Shown here: one piece after another, positions 22,917 through 34,639 of the stretch
Layout: each line of letters opens with the position of its first letter
How positions within the stretch are numbered: the stretch's first letter is position 1
Assembly: GCA_031769625.1 (NCBI GenBank)
Contig: JAUIMM010001419.1
Coordinates: 64,501 to 128,500, forward strand
Origin: Taudactylus pleione
Lineage: Eukaryota; Chordata; Amphibia; Anura; Myobatrachidae
DNA length: 64,000 nucleotides
Direction: 5' to 3'
The notes under the pieces: generated by a model
Told to the model about the DNA's origin: nothing
The model's database searches: none
The model's input: only the letters and a program-made list of their open reading frames with translations
Translations under genes and position numbers: made by a program

Positions 22917-23619
22917 CGCAGGATTTCTACAGGGGGGTTTCCAAATGCTTGATTTTAGAGTGAGTGTGGCCAGTCCATGAAGAGGGTAGAATTAGCACTT
23001 AACCAGCTTTAATATGCATCATACAAAGTGTGTTGTGTGACATAATTCTATCTTATAGAGGACCAGTGATCACAGTAACCCATTATAAGTGTCATACATA
23101 GTGTATTGTGTGTCATATATACAGGACCAGTGATCACAGTAACCCATTATAAGTGTCATACATAGTGTATTGTGTGTCATATATCCAGCATATACAGGAC
23201 CAGTGATCACAGTAAGCCATTAGATGCGGCAGTAGGGCCATCCTGCCTGAGCTGAATGTTTTTATTTTAGATGTGAGCACCATTCCAGAGTATTAGAGCA
23301 ATTCTGGGAGTCTGGAGGAACAGCAGAAGAACCTAGCACTGCACCGGACATACTGTATATGTACATATTGGGCTCTATAGCAGCACATCCCTAACAGTGA
23401 ATGTTTTCCAGATCTCCTAGTTGGTGCACAGGTTATTTATTACTGACTGATACATGTTAAAAGATCCACAGGTGGTGCTAATTATTTCATTTGTGATACT
23501 GAGAAGAACATGCAGCACTAGTAAAATTCTATTATATTACTATTTCTATTGTGGTCATGGTGTGGGCTAGGGAGGGGGGTTTCCAGGCAGACAGAACCCC
23601 CCCCCTGCGTTTGCCTGTG
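22917..23619. mobile_element. hAT-like non-autonomous element, 703 bp
   Basis: Left end cagtggcaaacgcagg and right end cctgcgtttgcctgtg are inverted repeats. catagca occurs at both edges, but its alignment with the ends is shifted by two bases, so the target duplication is uncertain. Inside, a block starting gaccagtgatcacagtaa is repeated at 23061, 23125 and 23198 (spacing 64 and 73 bp). Confidence 0.7.
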
Positions 23620-23626
23620 CATAGCA

Positions 23627-24282
23627 CCCCAGACTTTTAGCTTGATCACTTCTGGATGACAAGCCTAATGGAACAACACTTTGGCCATAGCCTGTGTCCA
23701 ACAGACTGTGTGGAGATCAGCCTGGGAGACCACCATGTCTGTGGACTTGGATCCTTGTTGCCCAATTCCTGTTACATGTTGGACAAAACAAAATACATTC
23801 TGTTTAAGTGCACATAGTTATTCTAGTCATCTACATCAATATTTTAAGTAATTGTTTCCTATAGTTTAGTAAAATTAGCCAGTATTTGGTTTAAGTTATT
23901 ATATAGAGGTATGTTTTTTCATAACTTGCCACTAGTTAAAGTTAGTATTCTGCAGACTAAAGTCAGAGAATGCCAAATTATACATATAAAAGTATACCTC
24001 AGTTGGTTTAATCACAATTGTATTTTGTTTGTTGGCAATCTTAATAGTGTGTAATTCTGTTTGATAAAAGGATCTTCATTATGTGCACTGTATGTTTGGA
24101 TGATTATGTAACATATCCCTCACCCTATTTATGAGAGAGGGGAGGTCTTGTTGGCTAGAACCCACTCTGTTAATCCACAGAGGTGAATCCTCTACCTGGT
24201 TGGTAACCCAGTAGACAGGACTTTTCTCACTGTGAGGGATTTTCCAAGCTGCTGAGCTTTGGGCGGTTGTTCTCCTCAGCAG
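23627..24282. other. unassigned sequence
   Basis: No gene or repeat recognised. Confidence 0.35.
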
Positions 24283-24630
24283 GGCCAGATTAACAATGGG
24301 GTGGATGGAGCTACAGCTCCAGGCCTCCACATAAAAAAGGCCTACCATCATGGCAGCATGGTGATGACCAGCTGCATCAAATAGTTGGCCATAAATCTTA
24401 ACTATTAAAATGGTATTTCTATTTTTTTCCCACAACATTCTGCAACTTTTCTATTTTTATGTATTTAGGGAGACAGTGGGGCTAAGAGAGTATGGGGTGG
24501 CCACACCCAAACATCACTGGTCACGCCCACACAGCACTGGTCACAGATTCTCCCCTTCTCAATATAGGCCATTGAACATTTACAGCCCCAAGGCCAATGT
24601 AGCCCTTACTGCAGCCCTGCCTGTCCGCCA
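24283..24630. mobile_element. probable hAT-like MITE
   Basis: Left end cagggccagattaac and right end around cttactgcagccctg resemble the cagggcc...ggccctg ends of hAT MITEs. I could not find a matching 8-bp duplication, so the limits are tentative. Confidence 0.4.
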
Positions 24631-24909
24631 TGGTTAGAAGAATCAAGGCTGTTCCGGTAGCTTATTCTACAAAGGGGGCTGGGCAAGTGGTGGAACTTCA
24701 GCTGGGGTGCCCAGAGGGGGCAGAGACATTTACTCAGTACACAGTAAGTGGTAATTGGAAGACTGAGTTATGCAGCCTTTTTGAATGGCTGCACATAGGA
24801 GAGTTACACCACCGGGCAGCGTAAAAATATTATCTACAGTATATACAAAATAAAAACACAAAGCAGTACACTGAGAATTACTGGTGAATCTATGACTCAT
24901 TTGCCCATG
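24631..24909. other. unassigned sequence
   Basis: Nothing recognised. Confidence 0.3.
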
Positions 24910-25262
24910 TCCTCAGCAGTGAGTGTACTGGGGCCTAACCCTAGTGTTATTACCCCCTCAGCAGTGAGTGCTTAGGGGTTTTCCCCCATGGTACAGTAGG
25001 TGCCCCCTCAGCAGTTAGTGACCAGTGTGCTGGCTCCAGTGTAGGTACCCCTTCAGCAGCGAGTGCCCAAGGGGCTGGCCTCAGTGTAGGTACCCCTTCA
25101 GCAGCGAGTGCCCAAGGGGCTGGCCTCAGTGTAGGTTACCCCCTTTAGCAGTGAGTGCCCAGGGGGCTAAATGCATTGTAGCTACTCCCTCAGCAGTGAG
25201 TGCCCAGGGGGCTGACCCCAGTATAGGTACCTACTCAGTAGTGAGAGCCCATGGGGCTGCCC
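24910..25262. repeat. minisatellite, unit about 48 bp, 7-8 copies
   Basis: Units start cagcagtgagtgcccagggg and continue gctggcctcagtgtaggtacccc. Starts lie near 24915, 24962, 25011, 25057, 25105, 25147, 25191 and 25237, with small length differences. The two copies at 25057 and 25105 are nearly identical. Confidence 0.88.
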
Positions 25263-26690
25263 ACCAGCTGCAATATCATCAAAAGTCGCAACTTGTACAC
25301 ACGTGTTTGCAGACACTACAGGAGTTGGATTACCAGGAGTCGAGGGCACACAGCTCCAGAAAATGTGGTATATTTCCAGGGGCCAATAATACAATGCAAT
25401 GAAAGATGTTGCAACCCCCACAGAAAACCTAATGAGTAAACACGCTGCAGCACTCCAGACAGCAGTCCCCCAGGTACATGAAAATCCTGGAATTCCACAG
25501 AGGCACTTACCCAGGGCAGTAAATGCTTGGTGTCTACTACATGCCAGCTGATGAATGAGGAGATGTCAAACCACCCGTAACGGTCCTGATCTCACTGTTT
25601 GCTCCATAGCATTGGTCTACCTAACGCGGATGCTTCTTAATGCAGATGCTGGGTGGAATGTACTAAAGGTGAAAATACTGTAAATCCTCTGAAAATGCAG
25701 TTTTCAGGGTTTTTGCTGCATTCCCCAAATGTACTAAGCACCGCTTTGTCCCGATGGGTAACGCGTTGCCAATAGAAGCCTATGGGCTTATTATCGGGAT
25801 GCTCCCCCTTGGATCAGTTCCCTCCCATCATCCCCTGCAGCCTGTGTTCTACGTCAATCTTGTCAATAACAAGATCTGCAATTCTATGTTCTGTTTATAC
25901 TCTATCAATTTGTTGTGGATTGGTCATTGTATCATTTTATATTGAGGAATGATGTATTATTTGTTGTCTGTATTAGGAGACACTACAGCTTCTTGGAGCG
26001 AAACTAGTTAGAGATTGAGGAGCCCGTTGATGAGAGACTGCATATTTTATTTTAACCATCATTCTGGTATCCCCGGAAGATATTTCTGCACACAGCCGTG
26101 CCATTGCACACAGCCGCATTATTGGAATCCCGGAGTTAAGGTGCATCTTACATAAGAGCGGGGGACTGAAATACACACAGCGGACAGCAGTGCATTCTTT
26201 CGGGAGGCATTTCTCGGCTGTAAAGGTATGGGCAGTCTGCGACCGCAACTGCCGAGCCACATATTACGTGTGGATGAACAATTATTATTAGTGGTTCATA
26301 TACGGTACTATCGGGGACTATGACATGAAAGTGGTTAATTAAAAACTTTATTATGACAGAGACAATTATCAGGTTTTGATTAAACGTTCATATTCTGATA
26401 CACCTGTCACAACTAATTTAAAAGGTGCAGAACGTATACCTGTTTATATCAAGAGCTCATCTCTGCAAGATTTTTTGTGATTTACAACACCGTGATTTTT
26501 TTCAGATCTTTTTGATCGAATTGAGACATTAATTTTAGATTTATAAAAAGCAATTGATCTTTCTTATTTTTAATACAAGTTTTATGGTGTATATATATAT
26601 TTATACAACCGGTTGTTTTCGTGATATCAATATTGATATGTATTCCTATATGTGACATTTGTATTTTTGTGATTTAGGGGTTCTATTTAC
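25263..26690. other. unclassified repeat-derived region
   Basis: No gene recognised. A short element may start at about 25650 (gtactaaaggtgaaa). The part 25970-26480, with cttcttggagcgaaactag and later cgtatacctgtttatatcaag, reminds me of the ends of Penelope-like elements. This is an impression without a diagnostic motif. Confidence 0.25.
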
Positions 26691-27880
26691 TAAGGGGAGA
26701 AAAGGGGGAAAAATGCTAAAGACAGAGAAAATCCCTGTACATACCGCTTCTCAGTGTGGTACCCCCAAGTTTGTTCCCAAATAGGGGTCCCCCAATATTT
26801 TTTTTTTTATGTATGTACACATAGATATACTGCAGTCCCATTCCACATAATTGGTAGGTATAGTGAACTTTGACTGACCTTGCTCTCCCTGAAACCCACT
26901 GAGCATGTGCAAACAGGGAGGTAGAAAGTGCCCCTTGGTCAGCGACCCATTTTAGGAGGGAAAATCCTGCCCCATTGATTGGTAGCCTAGGTGTCCAGGC
27001 AGAGATCCATGTAGGCGGCCTGTTGCTGGGTCCCCTCTGTCCACTCATAGATGCCGGACCGACAGGGAGGAGATTGAGGGAAAGCTTATATAATACCTTC
27101 CTCTAGGCTGTCAGTGCTGAGTCTGGGAGGAATTTCTGAAGAATGATTGTCTGTGAGAAGTTGCTGTGGAGTGTCCCTGGATCTGTACAAATAGGGGAGC
27201 AGTAACCCCTCTCATTTACCCTGGATTACAAATACTGCACCTGGTATGCTGTCTGTAATGAGTTGCTGTGGAGTGCCCTTGGAGCCGTAAACATAAGGAT
27301 GCTATAACTTTAATGTTGCCCTGGATTACAATTACCAGACTTCATATTAGCCCGGAAGGCTACCCATCCAATCTGCCAGGAGATGTGCTCTGATGCTGGA
27401 TGTGAGTCCCTGGAGGAAACTTGCCTGGGGATTTGCATAGAGCACCCTGCTTTGGAAGAAGCCCCCTCTGAATAAAGGACTGCTTCTCTAAGTGCCTGTT
27501 ATCAGGAGTCACGGCATATGGTAGTCTGCGCATGCTGGGAGAGAAAAGGAGCTGTCTGGGAAGGAGGTCTCATCGCTCCATCATCGCAGATGAAGCCCCA
27601 GCTGACGAAAAGGTCCCGCCAGTGACGAAAACCCTGCTGGCACCCGCACAGGCAGAAGAAAAGACAGCCCCAGAGGGAGAGTGCTTCAGGACCCCTCCTG
27701 CTGCTGTGTGTGTTTGCTGGACAGAGCCCCTGTGGAAAAGGATTTTGCACCTGTTGCTCCTTGTAAAATACCTGCAGGAGGTCTGCAGCTGGGAGCTCTT
27801 GTGCGGTGCTCTGCATCCCATAGTTGCCCTGGACATCGGAGGAGGCTGAATAGCCACTGCCAGGGGTGAGATCATACCAG
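26691..27880. other. unclassified, possible LTR-like segment
   Basis: A block with tctgtgagaagttgctgtggagtg (about 27150) recurs at about 27250 as tctgtaatgagttgctgtggagtg, a tandem duplication of roughly 100 bp. aataaaggactgctt near 27472 could be a polyadenylation signal in an LTR, but I cannot define LTR ends. The open frames here have no recognisable domain. Confidence 0.3.
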
Positions 27881-28727
27881 AACCTCCCTATACTCTGTCC
27901 CTCCACAGCTCCTATCTTCCCTCCATTAAGGCCCTGCCCCTCTGTACACCTATCCTATCTGGGTCCCCTGGGTCTATTGCATTATCCTTTACCTTGTGGC
28001 TAACCATGATTAGGCTGGGAGACTAGGTTTTGTGTAAAAGCTGGGACCGGGGAGTTAGTCTCCCACACAACTGGGTATAGAAAGGGGTCATAGTGTTTTA
28101 AATTAGGTAAAGTGTGTGTGTAGTGATGAAATAGGGGGGAAGTAAAAGATAGGTCACCCCCTCTTTTTCCCAAGAGTTGCATTGGTGGTCATTTTCTTTC
28201 CTGTGAACCTCTGGCTCATGTCCAGGAGGGGACATGCCTTATGGGTGTCGGCTCATGTCCGATGTCACTGTGGGTGATGTACAAAGTATTTTATGTCTAG
28301 CTTTAAAGTAAATGTAATGCCATGTGATATGTATTTGGCTCTGTTTACTGTTTGACTCATGTGTTAGCTAAAGTGGTTGATAGTGGTCCTCCGTGGCCCT
28401 TTATCTGTTATAGCACTCTGTAAAGCTGTTCACTGCTCGCTGTGTTATTATTGTAAATGCTGACTAATATTTTGCTTGTACGAAATGTTTGAATCTTTAC
28501 TGATATTGGGGTTAATGTAAATTGTCTCTTATACACTGCTTGGCCCGGTATCCATTTCAAAGTCCATTCATGCTGATGTAATTTATATTACTTGTGCTGT
28601 CATCTCATTAGCAAAAGGTACATGCTTACTGTGAATCTGTTGCGTTGTCAATTCCCGTGAAGTAATGTACATTACTTGTTTATTTAGCCCTGTGTAACCC
28701 CGGCTCCCAATTCTGGTAGTAAAAGTT
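27881..28727. other. unassigned sequence
   Basis: No gene or repeat recognised before the satellite begins. Confidence 0.35.
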
Positions 28728-29415
28728 GCTTTATTGTGCTTGGGCCATTTACTCTACATGAACTGTTAGCCGTTACAGCTGAAGAACTACAAATACCAGC
28801 CTAACTTGCATGTGCTTTATTGTGCTTGGGCCATTTACTCTGCATGAACTGTTAGCCGTTACAGCTGGAGAACTACAAGTACCAGCCTACCTTGCATGTG
28901 CTTTATTGTGCTTGGGCCATTTACCCTGCGTGAAATGTTAGCCATTACAGCTGGAGAACTTCAAGTACCAGCCTAACTTGCATGTGCTTTATTGTGCTTG
29001 GGCCATTTACTCTGCATGAACTGTTAGCCGTTACAGCTGAAGAACTACAAATACCAGCCTAACTTGCATGTGCTATATTGTGCTTGGGCCATTTACTCTG
29101 CATGAACTGTTAGCCGTTACAGCTGGAGAACTACAAGTACCAGCCTAACTTGCATGTGCTTTATTGTGCTTGGCCATTTACTCTGCGTGAACTGTAAGCC
29201 GTTACAGCTGAAGAACTACAAGTACCAGCCTAACTTGCATGTGCTTTATTGAGCTCGGGCCATGTACTCTACATGAACTATTAGCCGTTACAGCCGGAGA
29301 ACTACAAGTACTAGCCTAACTTGCATGTGCTTTATTGAGCTTGGGCCATTTACTCTGCATGAACTGTTAGCCGTTACAGCTGGAGAACTACAAGTACAAG
29401 CTTGGCCTGCATGTT
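28728..29415. repeat. 86-bp satellite, 8 copies
   Basis: Units begin gctttattgtgcttgggcca at 28728, 28814, 28900, 28986, 29072, 29158, 29243 and 29329: seven spacings of 86, 86, 86, 86, 86, 85 and 86 bp. Each unit ends with ggagaactacaagtaccagc and cttgcatg. Differences between units are few. The unit part aactacaagtaccagc...gcatg resembles the ZNF143/Staf motif (ACTACAATTCCCAGCATGC), with an insertion. Confidence 0.96.
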
Positions 29416-30390
29416 TTTTTCTCCACGTTATTCCTCAGCAAAAAGGGAGCGTTAACACAGACTGTATTTCACAGCTATAGACTGCCGGAGCACCATTGAT
29501 TCAAGCTAGACCAGCAGGTTTCACATTTAGGTCTCTCATTTGTTTTTTTTTGGTAAAGTAAAGTTCTGCAGGAATTGTGGTTCTTGTTGGTTTCACATTG
29601 CTTGTCAGCTGGGGTCACCGGTAGATGACGGGGAGGTAATAAATAAATACCTTGTCATTGAATAGTGTAATTAATTTAATTCCATCTGTATATGGTAAAT
29701 ATCTCCTGTCATTTGTTGTTAAATATTAACAAATAATAAAATTGCGTTGCACCTTCCCTCCTGACTGGTCATTGTGTCTGCAAAAGGGGAATTCAGGCTT
29801 GCCTCTTTGTCACGGTGTGTCCAATCTGAACACGGGGAAATCAGCCACCGAAGCAATCCGAACACACCTGAACCTGGTGCTAGTGGTGCAGCACTGTACA
29901 AACCAGTCAGTACATCACATCAGTATGTACTAAAGGGATTTTCTCTGCCTGCAGCCTGCCAGCGCTAAGTGCAGGCTACAATATCGCACTGCACCTGGGG
30001 CACTTAGCGCTGCCATAAACACCTATGGCAACGCTAAGTGTCCCAGGTATCACTAAGAGGAGATGTCACTTACCGTCTGCTGACTTCTCCAGCACTGATA
30101 TTGCCTCCTGCAGCTGCCAGTATCTACTTCTCCTCACTGGAGAAGCAGGACTTAAGCTGTGTCAGGTTGGCTGTTTGTAAATAAAGTTTGTTGAAAAAAA
30201 AAATTGCTGCTGCTGCCGGCCGGAGATGGTGAGTAAAACAGGGCTGTAGGGGAAGGGAGTGTCAGCTGTTACTGCCGACGGGGTGACTTGACGTTCACCC
30301 TCCTCGGCTGGTCTATTTTTAGTAACTGCTGCGTTAGCCAGATCCTGCTCAAATGATAGATTGGTGAGCTGCAGAGTTCTCTAAGATATA
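29416..30390. other. unassigned; end overlaps a repeat shared with 38308-38334
   Basis: No gene recognised. 30350-30387 (atgatagattggtgagctgc, then agagttctctaagat) is repeated at about 38309-38342 in the same orientation, so a piece of the 38-39.6 kb LTR family is present here. Confidence 0.4.
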
Positions 30391-30587
30391 GGGGCCTATT
30401 TGTCAAAACATAATTATCACATGTGATAATTATGGTTTGAACTCGCTGCAAGTTCAAACACAGTTTAGGAGGTACTCATCTCGTATTTACCAAAAAAAAT
30501 GCTTTTTTGGAACTTGATAAATAACCCTGACACTTATTTTTCACAAAAGTATGTGAAAATGTTAAAAGGTAGTGATGAATAGGCCCC
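30391..30587. mobile_element. MITE, 197 bp
   Basis: Left end ggggcctattt and right end aataggcccc are inverted repeats, with tata on both sides (TA or longer target duplication). It contains a perfect 26-bp palindrome at 30409-30434 whose half is cataattatcaca. Confidence 0.78.
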
Positions 30588-31052
30588 TATAAAATGAGGT
30601 TTTAAATAACGTGAAAAATGCACCTTTAGCAAGCAACTGCAATAAAAAAAAACCTCCCCCATACTTTCAGATCCCCCCAAAGTCTATTTCGCTAGTTTTT
30701 AAGTTTGTACCCTAACTTTGTTCTTTTTCGCCCCCTTTTTTTAAAGTACATTTTTGGGGTGTTATTTAAATTTTTTTAGGATTTTCTTGACGCAGTTTAC
30801 CTTTGGGGACCTGTCCTAAGGGTGCAGGGTGGTTTCCCCACCTTTGCACCCCAAAACGGCAATTCTGCACTTTTTTTCGACAGCTATGCATAGGCGATAC
30901 TTTTCCGCTGGGTACATTACTTTGCGTTTTTGCACCGGCTAATAGTCGCAACAATTGAATATGGGGATAAGTTTCCACTGGCAAAATAACGCCAGTGGAA
31001 ACTTGCACTGGCAAAGGAAGGCTCTGGACCTTCCTGGCAAACTGGCAAAAAG
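30588..31052. other. unassigned, with inverted 33-mer
   Basis: 31003-31035 is the perfect inverse of 31707-31739. Nothing else recognised. Confidence 0.4.
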
Positions 31053-31099
31053 GTGACAACTAGACAGGGTCGTGACAGGGGGACTTCATGTCTTACCAT

Positions 31100-31235
31100 C
31101 CTCACAGAGCAGCCCAGCCAGAGTCTCATCATGGAGCTGCCCAGCCTAGTCTACTCACAGAGCTGCCCACCCAGAGTCTCCTCAAAGAGCTGCCCAGCCG
31201 GAGTCTCCTTACAGAGTTGCCCAGAGGCAGTCGCT
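31100..31235. repeat. 27-bp tandem repeat, 4-5 copies
   Basis: The unit cagagctgcccagccagagtctcc is repeated with few changes. The period is a multiple of three, so the open frames through it are not evidence of a gene. Confidence 0.75.
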
Positions 31236-31426
31236 ACTACCTTAGCTCAGGAAGGTTCTCCAAGCATCCTGTCCCAGGAAGGGGTTTTGAGTAACTTTCT
31301 AAGTATTGTGCCCCAGGAGGGTGCTTCCAGTTTTCTGTCAGTTCCTGTGAACATGGTATCTTGCCAACCATCTCACAGTACTGCCCTGGTCTTTGGGCCA
31401 TAATGCCCTGACCTCCAGGCCTGAAG

Positions 31427-32263
31427 TGTCACGGCCAGGGTTTCTCGGCATGGTAGTCACCGGGTATTACCTGTGAGGTCGTTATGGTGGGGGGTCTCTG
31501 GCAGCGGTGCTGGTGTTTGGTGAGGGGCATTGGCTGCGCGTGGTTCTGTGCGGGCACATTGTCACTAGGCCTGGCGAGGTCTGGCGGTGTTTCCGTTCTG
31601 TTGGGATTGGCGCCGCCATCTTGCCTGCGGCCATGTGATCCCAGCTGTCCAATCCTGGTAGGTCATGTGCTCATTCCAGCCAGTCACAGCGCGGCACTGA
31701 GTATTTAGGAAGGTCCAGAGCCTTCCTTTGCCAGTGCAATGTGTTTCCCAGCTGCGGCTGAGAGTACCTGTGCCTTATCTGCCTGCTTGTATACACTCCT
31801 AGCCTGAACCTTGCCTGCTCCAACCTGCTGGACTTACCCTGCACCCTCCATATACCTTCTTACCTGCCTGAGTACCTGAACCTGCTGTTTCCCTGCACCT
31901 TGCTTCATTTCACTCCCAGCTGGACTTCACTACCTCTGCCTGCATCAGTTACAGCTCACCAAACCTGCCTTCAGTTACAGCTCATCAAGCCTGCATTTAG
32001 TTACAGCTCATCATACCTGCATTCTGTTTTCAGCTCACCATACTTGTATACTGGACTGTTCCTGCCTGTCACTATCTCGACATTTTTCTCATTAACCCCC
32101 ACTACAGTTATCAAGTGCACTTTAGTGCTATACCTGTACTTTTTAATTTGCCATTCCCATGTCTTCTAAGTCACTTATTAAAAACTCCACTTTTTCATTT
32201 AAGTCTGCTTCTGTGTCTGCTCCTATCACCACCCCGGGTCCACAACAAATTCAGAACCTCACA
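31427..32263 (+). repeat. possible LTR, 837 bp
   Basis: Begins tgtcacggccaggg and can be ended at cagaacctcaca, giving the TG...CA ends of an LTR. A TATA-like gtatttagg near 31701 would serve as promoter. It is followed at once by a gag-like remnant. The LTR at 32918 has a different start (tgtcaggaatctg), so the two do not form a pair, and this call is tentative. Confidence 0.4.
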
Positions 32264-32309
32264 TGAAGACTCTATTGCCCTGGATCACAATGCCCTTTAC
32301 TTTAGGCAT

Positions 32310-32900
32310 TAGGAGAGTGCAGTCGTGTTGACCACCACTTCGACTGTTGTTTCAGAGGCGCAGCCGATGTCCACCTTGCCAGAGGTGCAGCCGATTTCTG
32401 ATCAATCTGAGAGGCCATCATCTGCTGATGATATTCCCTTTCATGTCCAGCCAAGGTTACTGCTGCCAGTCCAGTGTCCCAGAGGTGACTATCGTCCAGA
32501 CAGAGGGGATTAAGCTCACTGATGCCCAAGCCAATGCACCCTCCTGCTGTCACCCCATTTATTTTGATGGGAATATCTCCCAGCTTAAAGCTTTGATACA
32601 TCAACATATGGAATCAACTTGATGCTACCCACCAGGATATAATTGCCTCTATGTTGATGAGCTTCAGAGGAGAGGTTCTGATGTGGGCGCATTACTTAGA
32701 TAATAAAGACCCAGTATTGTAGAAGTTGTCTGCTTTCTTTAGGGCAATTCTGAAGACATTTAGCTCATTTGATACTCTTGCTCTCCTGGGTGGCTCCTTT
32801 AATTCAGAGGGGTATATAAATGCTTCCTCTGATGTTAAAAAGAAAAACCAAAAAAAGAGAACCTAAATTTATGTCTTGTGGAGCGTTTGGTATCCGCTCT
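32310..32900 (+). pseudogene. gag: Gypsy gag remnant
   Basis: A degraded piece of LTR-retrotransposon gag. 32325-32622 encodes a low-complexity leader and then HPIYFDGNISQLKALIHQHM, recalling the P-x-x-F-x-G start of Gypsy capsid. Further pieces in other frames (MWAHYLDNKDP; FFRAILKTFSSFD) match the usual W-x-x-x-L-x-x-x-D-P capsid pattern. It has several stops and frameshifts. The pol genes are missing: it passes straight to a polypurine tract and the LTR at 32918, so the element has lost most of its interior. Confidence 0.55.
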
Positions 32901-32902
32901 TT

Positions 32903-32917
32903 AAATGGAGGGGGGGC
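32903..32917 (+). promoter_or_regulatory. polypurine tract before LTR
   Basis: aaatggagggggggc stands just before the LTR start tgtcaggaatctg, the normal place for the plus-strand primer of an LTR retrotransposon. Confidence 0.6.
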
Positions 32918-33312
32918 TATGTCAGGAATCTGCCCTTGTTCTGTATATGGACTGCAGTACCTATGTCTTGCTGCTGTGGATATTGGACAGTCTTGCCTCT
33001 CAGGTAGGGGTTAATCGTGTTTCTCTTGCAATTACCTGCATCTGTTCCACTGCTGCATAACCCTGCCTCTCATCAGACATCTTGCTGGTCATTAATGTTT
33101 TCTGGTCTCTTATGGTATTGTGTTGCCGGTCCTGGTCCTGTCTGCAGTTCCTGTTTTCTGGATTTACAAAGTCTGGGTTCCTGTCGTGTTTACTGTTGCA
33201 GCAAGAGAGTGTGCTTTTGTCCATTCCTATTCACTGTGCCTAGAACCTGCCATTATCAGCAACATCATTTCTGGATCCCTGCTTCTGCAAATTTCTCTAC
33301 TCTAGACTTTGG
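32918..33312 (+). repeat. LTR fragment (same family as 38312-39637)
   Basis: Starts tgtcaggaatctgccc after a polypurine tract. Its sequence is found in inverse in 39637-39449, 39118-38971 and 38460-38380. The plus copy stops matching at about 33312. Confidence 0.8.
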
Positions 33313-33427
33313 GCCGTACTCAATTAGCGGCGAAAAGTTTTGCCGGCGACCAGGGGTGGATTGGGACGGAAAACTAGCCCGGGAATTTATGTAAGCAGCC
33401 CTAATGGGGGCAGGGTTCCTTCTCATA
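33313..33427. mobile_element. hAT-like element end (fragment)
   Basis: caggggtggattgggacgg at 33351 resembles the inverse of ggcggcccaatccgcccc near 36255. These may be the two ends of one diverged hAT-like element or two separate fragments; no target duplication was found. Confidence 0.35.
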
Positions 33428-33945
33428 GGACCTGATTTTGAGTTGGACATAGTTGCAGCCGTTCTTGCATTTAACCTAATCCCGCTACAATGTCATTCCC
33501 TGGTGTACAGTCCAAATATGCAAGGACTGAGATGCCCGCTTTCAGTGTCTAAGGGGTCTATTCAATAAACCATGGAGAGAGATAAATGGAGAAAGATAAG
33601 TCCCAGCCAATCAACTAACTGTCAGGTTACAGGCTGTGTTTGACAAATGAGTTAAGAGCTGATTGGCTGAGACTTATCTTTCTCCATTTATCTCTCTCCA
33701 AGGATTAGTGAATAGACCCTAAACCTTTAGACACCAACATTGTTCGCACCATTGGAAACGTCAACAGCCCTATGCTAGGTGCAGATCATCCATGTACAGT
33801 AAGTATGGCCTCCAATGTGAGCAATTCAGTGTCTCTGTAGCCAAGCCCCTGTAACCACCTAGGAACACCCAACACATTTCTAATACACTAATTGATGCAT
33901 GCGACTGAATCTGCACTTCAACTCAGACCCATGTGCAGATTAAAA
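33428..33945. mobile_element. non-autonomous element, related to 4591-5060
   Basis: Left end ggacctgattttgagttgga and right end ttcaactcagaccc are imperfect inverted repeats. Internal blocks correspond to 4591-5060. It is split by the MITE at 33553-33719. Confidence 0.6.
33553..33719. mobile_element. Harbinger-type MITE, 167 bp, nested
   Basis: ggggtctattcaataaacca at the left and attagtgaatagaccc at the right are inverted, and the arms extend through ggagagagataaatggagaa (about 50 bp). taa is duplicated on both sides (33550-33552 and 33720-33722). It interrupts the element at 33428-33945. Confidence 0.9.
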
Positions 33946-34625
33946 ACAATGCACAAGAAAATAATAAAAACACTTTGGCCCACACAGAAAAAAAAAAACA
34001 CATTATCCCCCGCATGAAAAAATAAAACACATTGGGCCCCCACAAACAAAAAGACACATTGGGCTCCACTCAATTCAACGCGAATTGAATAGCACCAGGA
34101 AGGAGCTCCCTGAGCTATTCAATTCAGCGCGCTGTTAACCCCGACTAAGGGTTTCTTCTTGCAATCCTCCTGGGGTGCGAGCAGAAGTCCGACAAGAGTA
34201 TAGGCGCGATGCTGTTTTCTGCCCTTAGCGAGGTGGAAACAGCAACACGCCGGGAAGTTTAATCGGAGAATGCCCAGTCTCATGACTAAACACTCTGTTT
34301 AAGGCACGAGGGGCAGGAGAACGGGCATTGCCCGAGCTAACAGCGCACAGAATTGAATAGTTCTGGGAGCTCCCTCCCGCCACTATTCAATTTGTGTTAA
34401 ACTGACTTGAGCCCAATGACACCCAACAGAAAAAAAACACTTTGGCCTCCACAGGAAAGAATAAAAACACATTAGCTCCAACAAGAAAAAAATAAAACAC
34501 ACCGGCCCCCACAGAAAAAAACAAACACATTGGTCCTCTACAGGAAAAAAACACATTGGCCACTGCAGGAAAAAAATTCAGACATATTGTCCTCCACAAT
34601 AAAAAAAAAAATAGGGTGCGCAGTG
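33946..34625. repeat. degenerate minisatellite (acacattggcccccacaggaaaaaa type), interrupted
   Basis: Repeats of cacattggcccccaca followed by A-rich tracts, about 30-37 bp each, lie on both sides of the MITE at 34058-34417. Confidence 0.8.
34058..34417. mobile_element. MITE, 360 bp, inserted in the minisatellite
   Basis: Left end attgggctccactcaattca and right end gacttgagcccaat are inverted repeats. gacac is on both sides (34053-34057 and 34418-34422). Because the host is a tandem repeat rich in such phrases, the 5-bp duplication is not proof of the exact ends. Confidence 0.75.
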
Positions 34626-34639
34626 TATGTCCCCACCAG

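Noticed and set aside
27502..27906. 134-codon minus-strand gene
   Set aside because: Overlaps open frames in other phases on both strands, low conservation signals, and lies in repeat-like sequence.
28728..29415. CRISPR-like array
   Set aside because: Units are directly adjacent with no variable spacers, and the context is a vertebrate genome.
31427..33312. One complete LTR element with LTRs at 31427 and 32918
   Set aside because: The two LTR starts are different sequences and do not pair.
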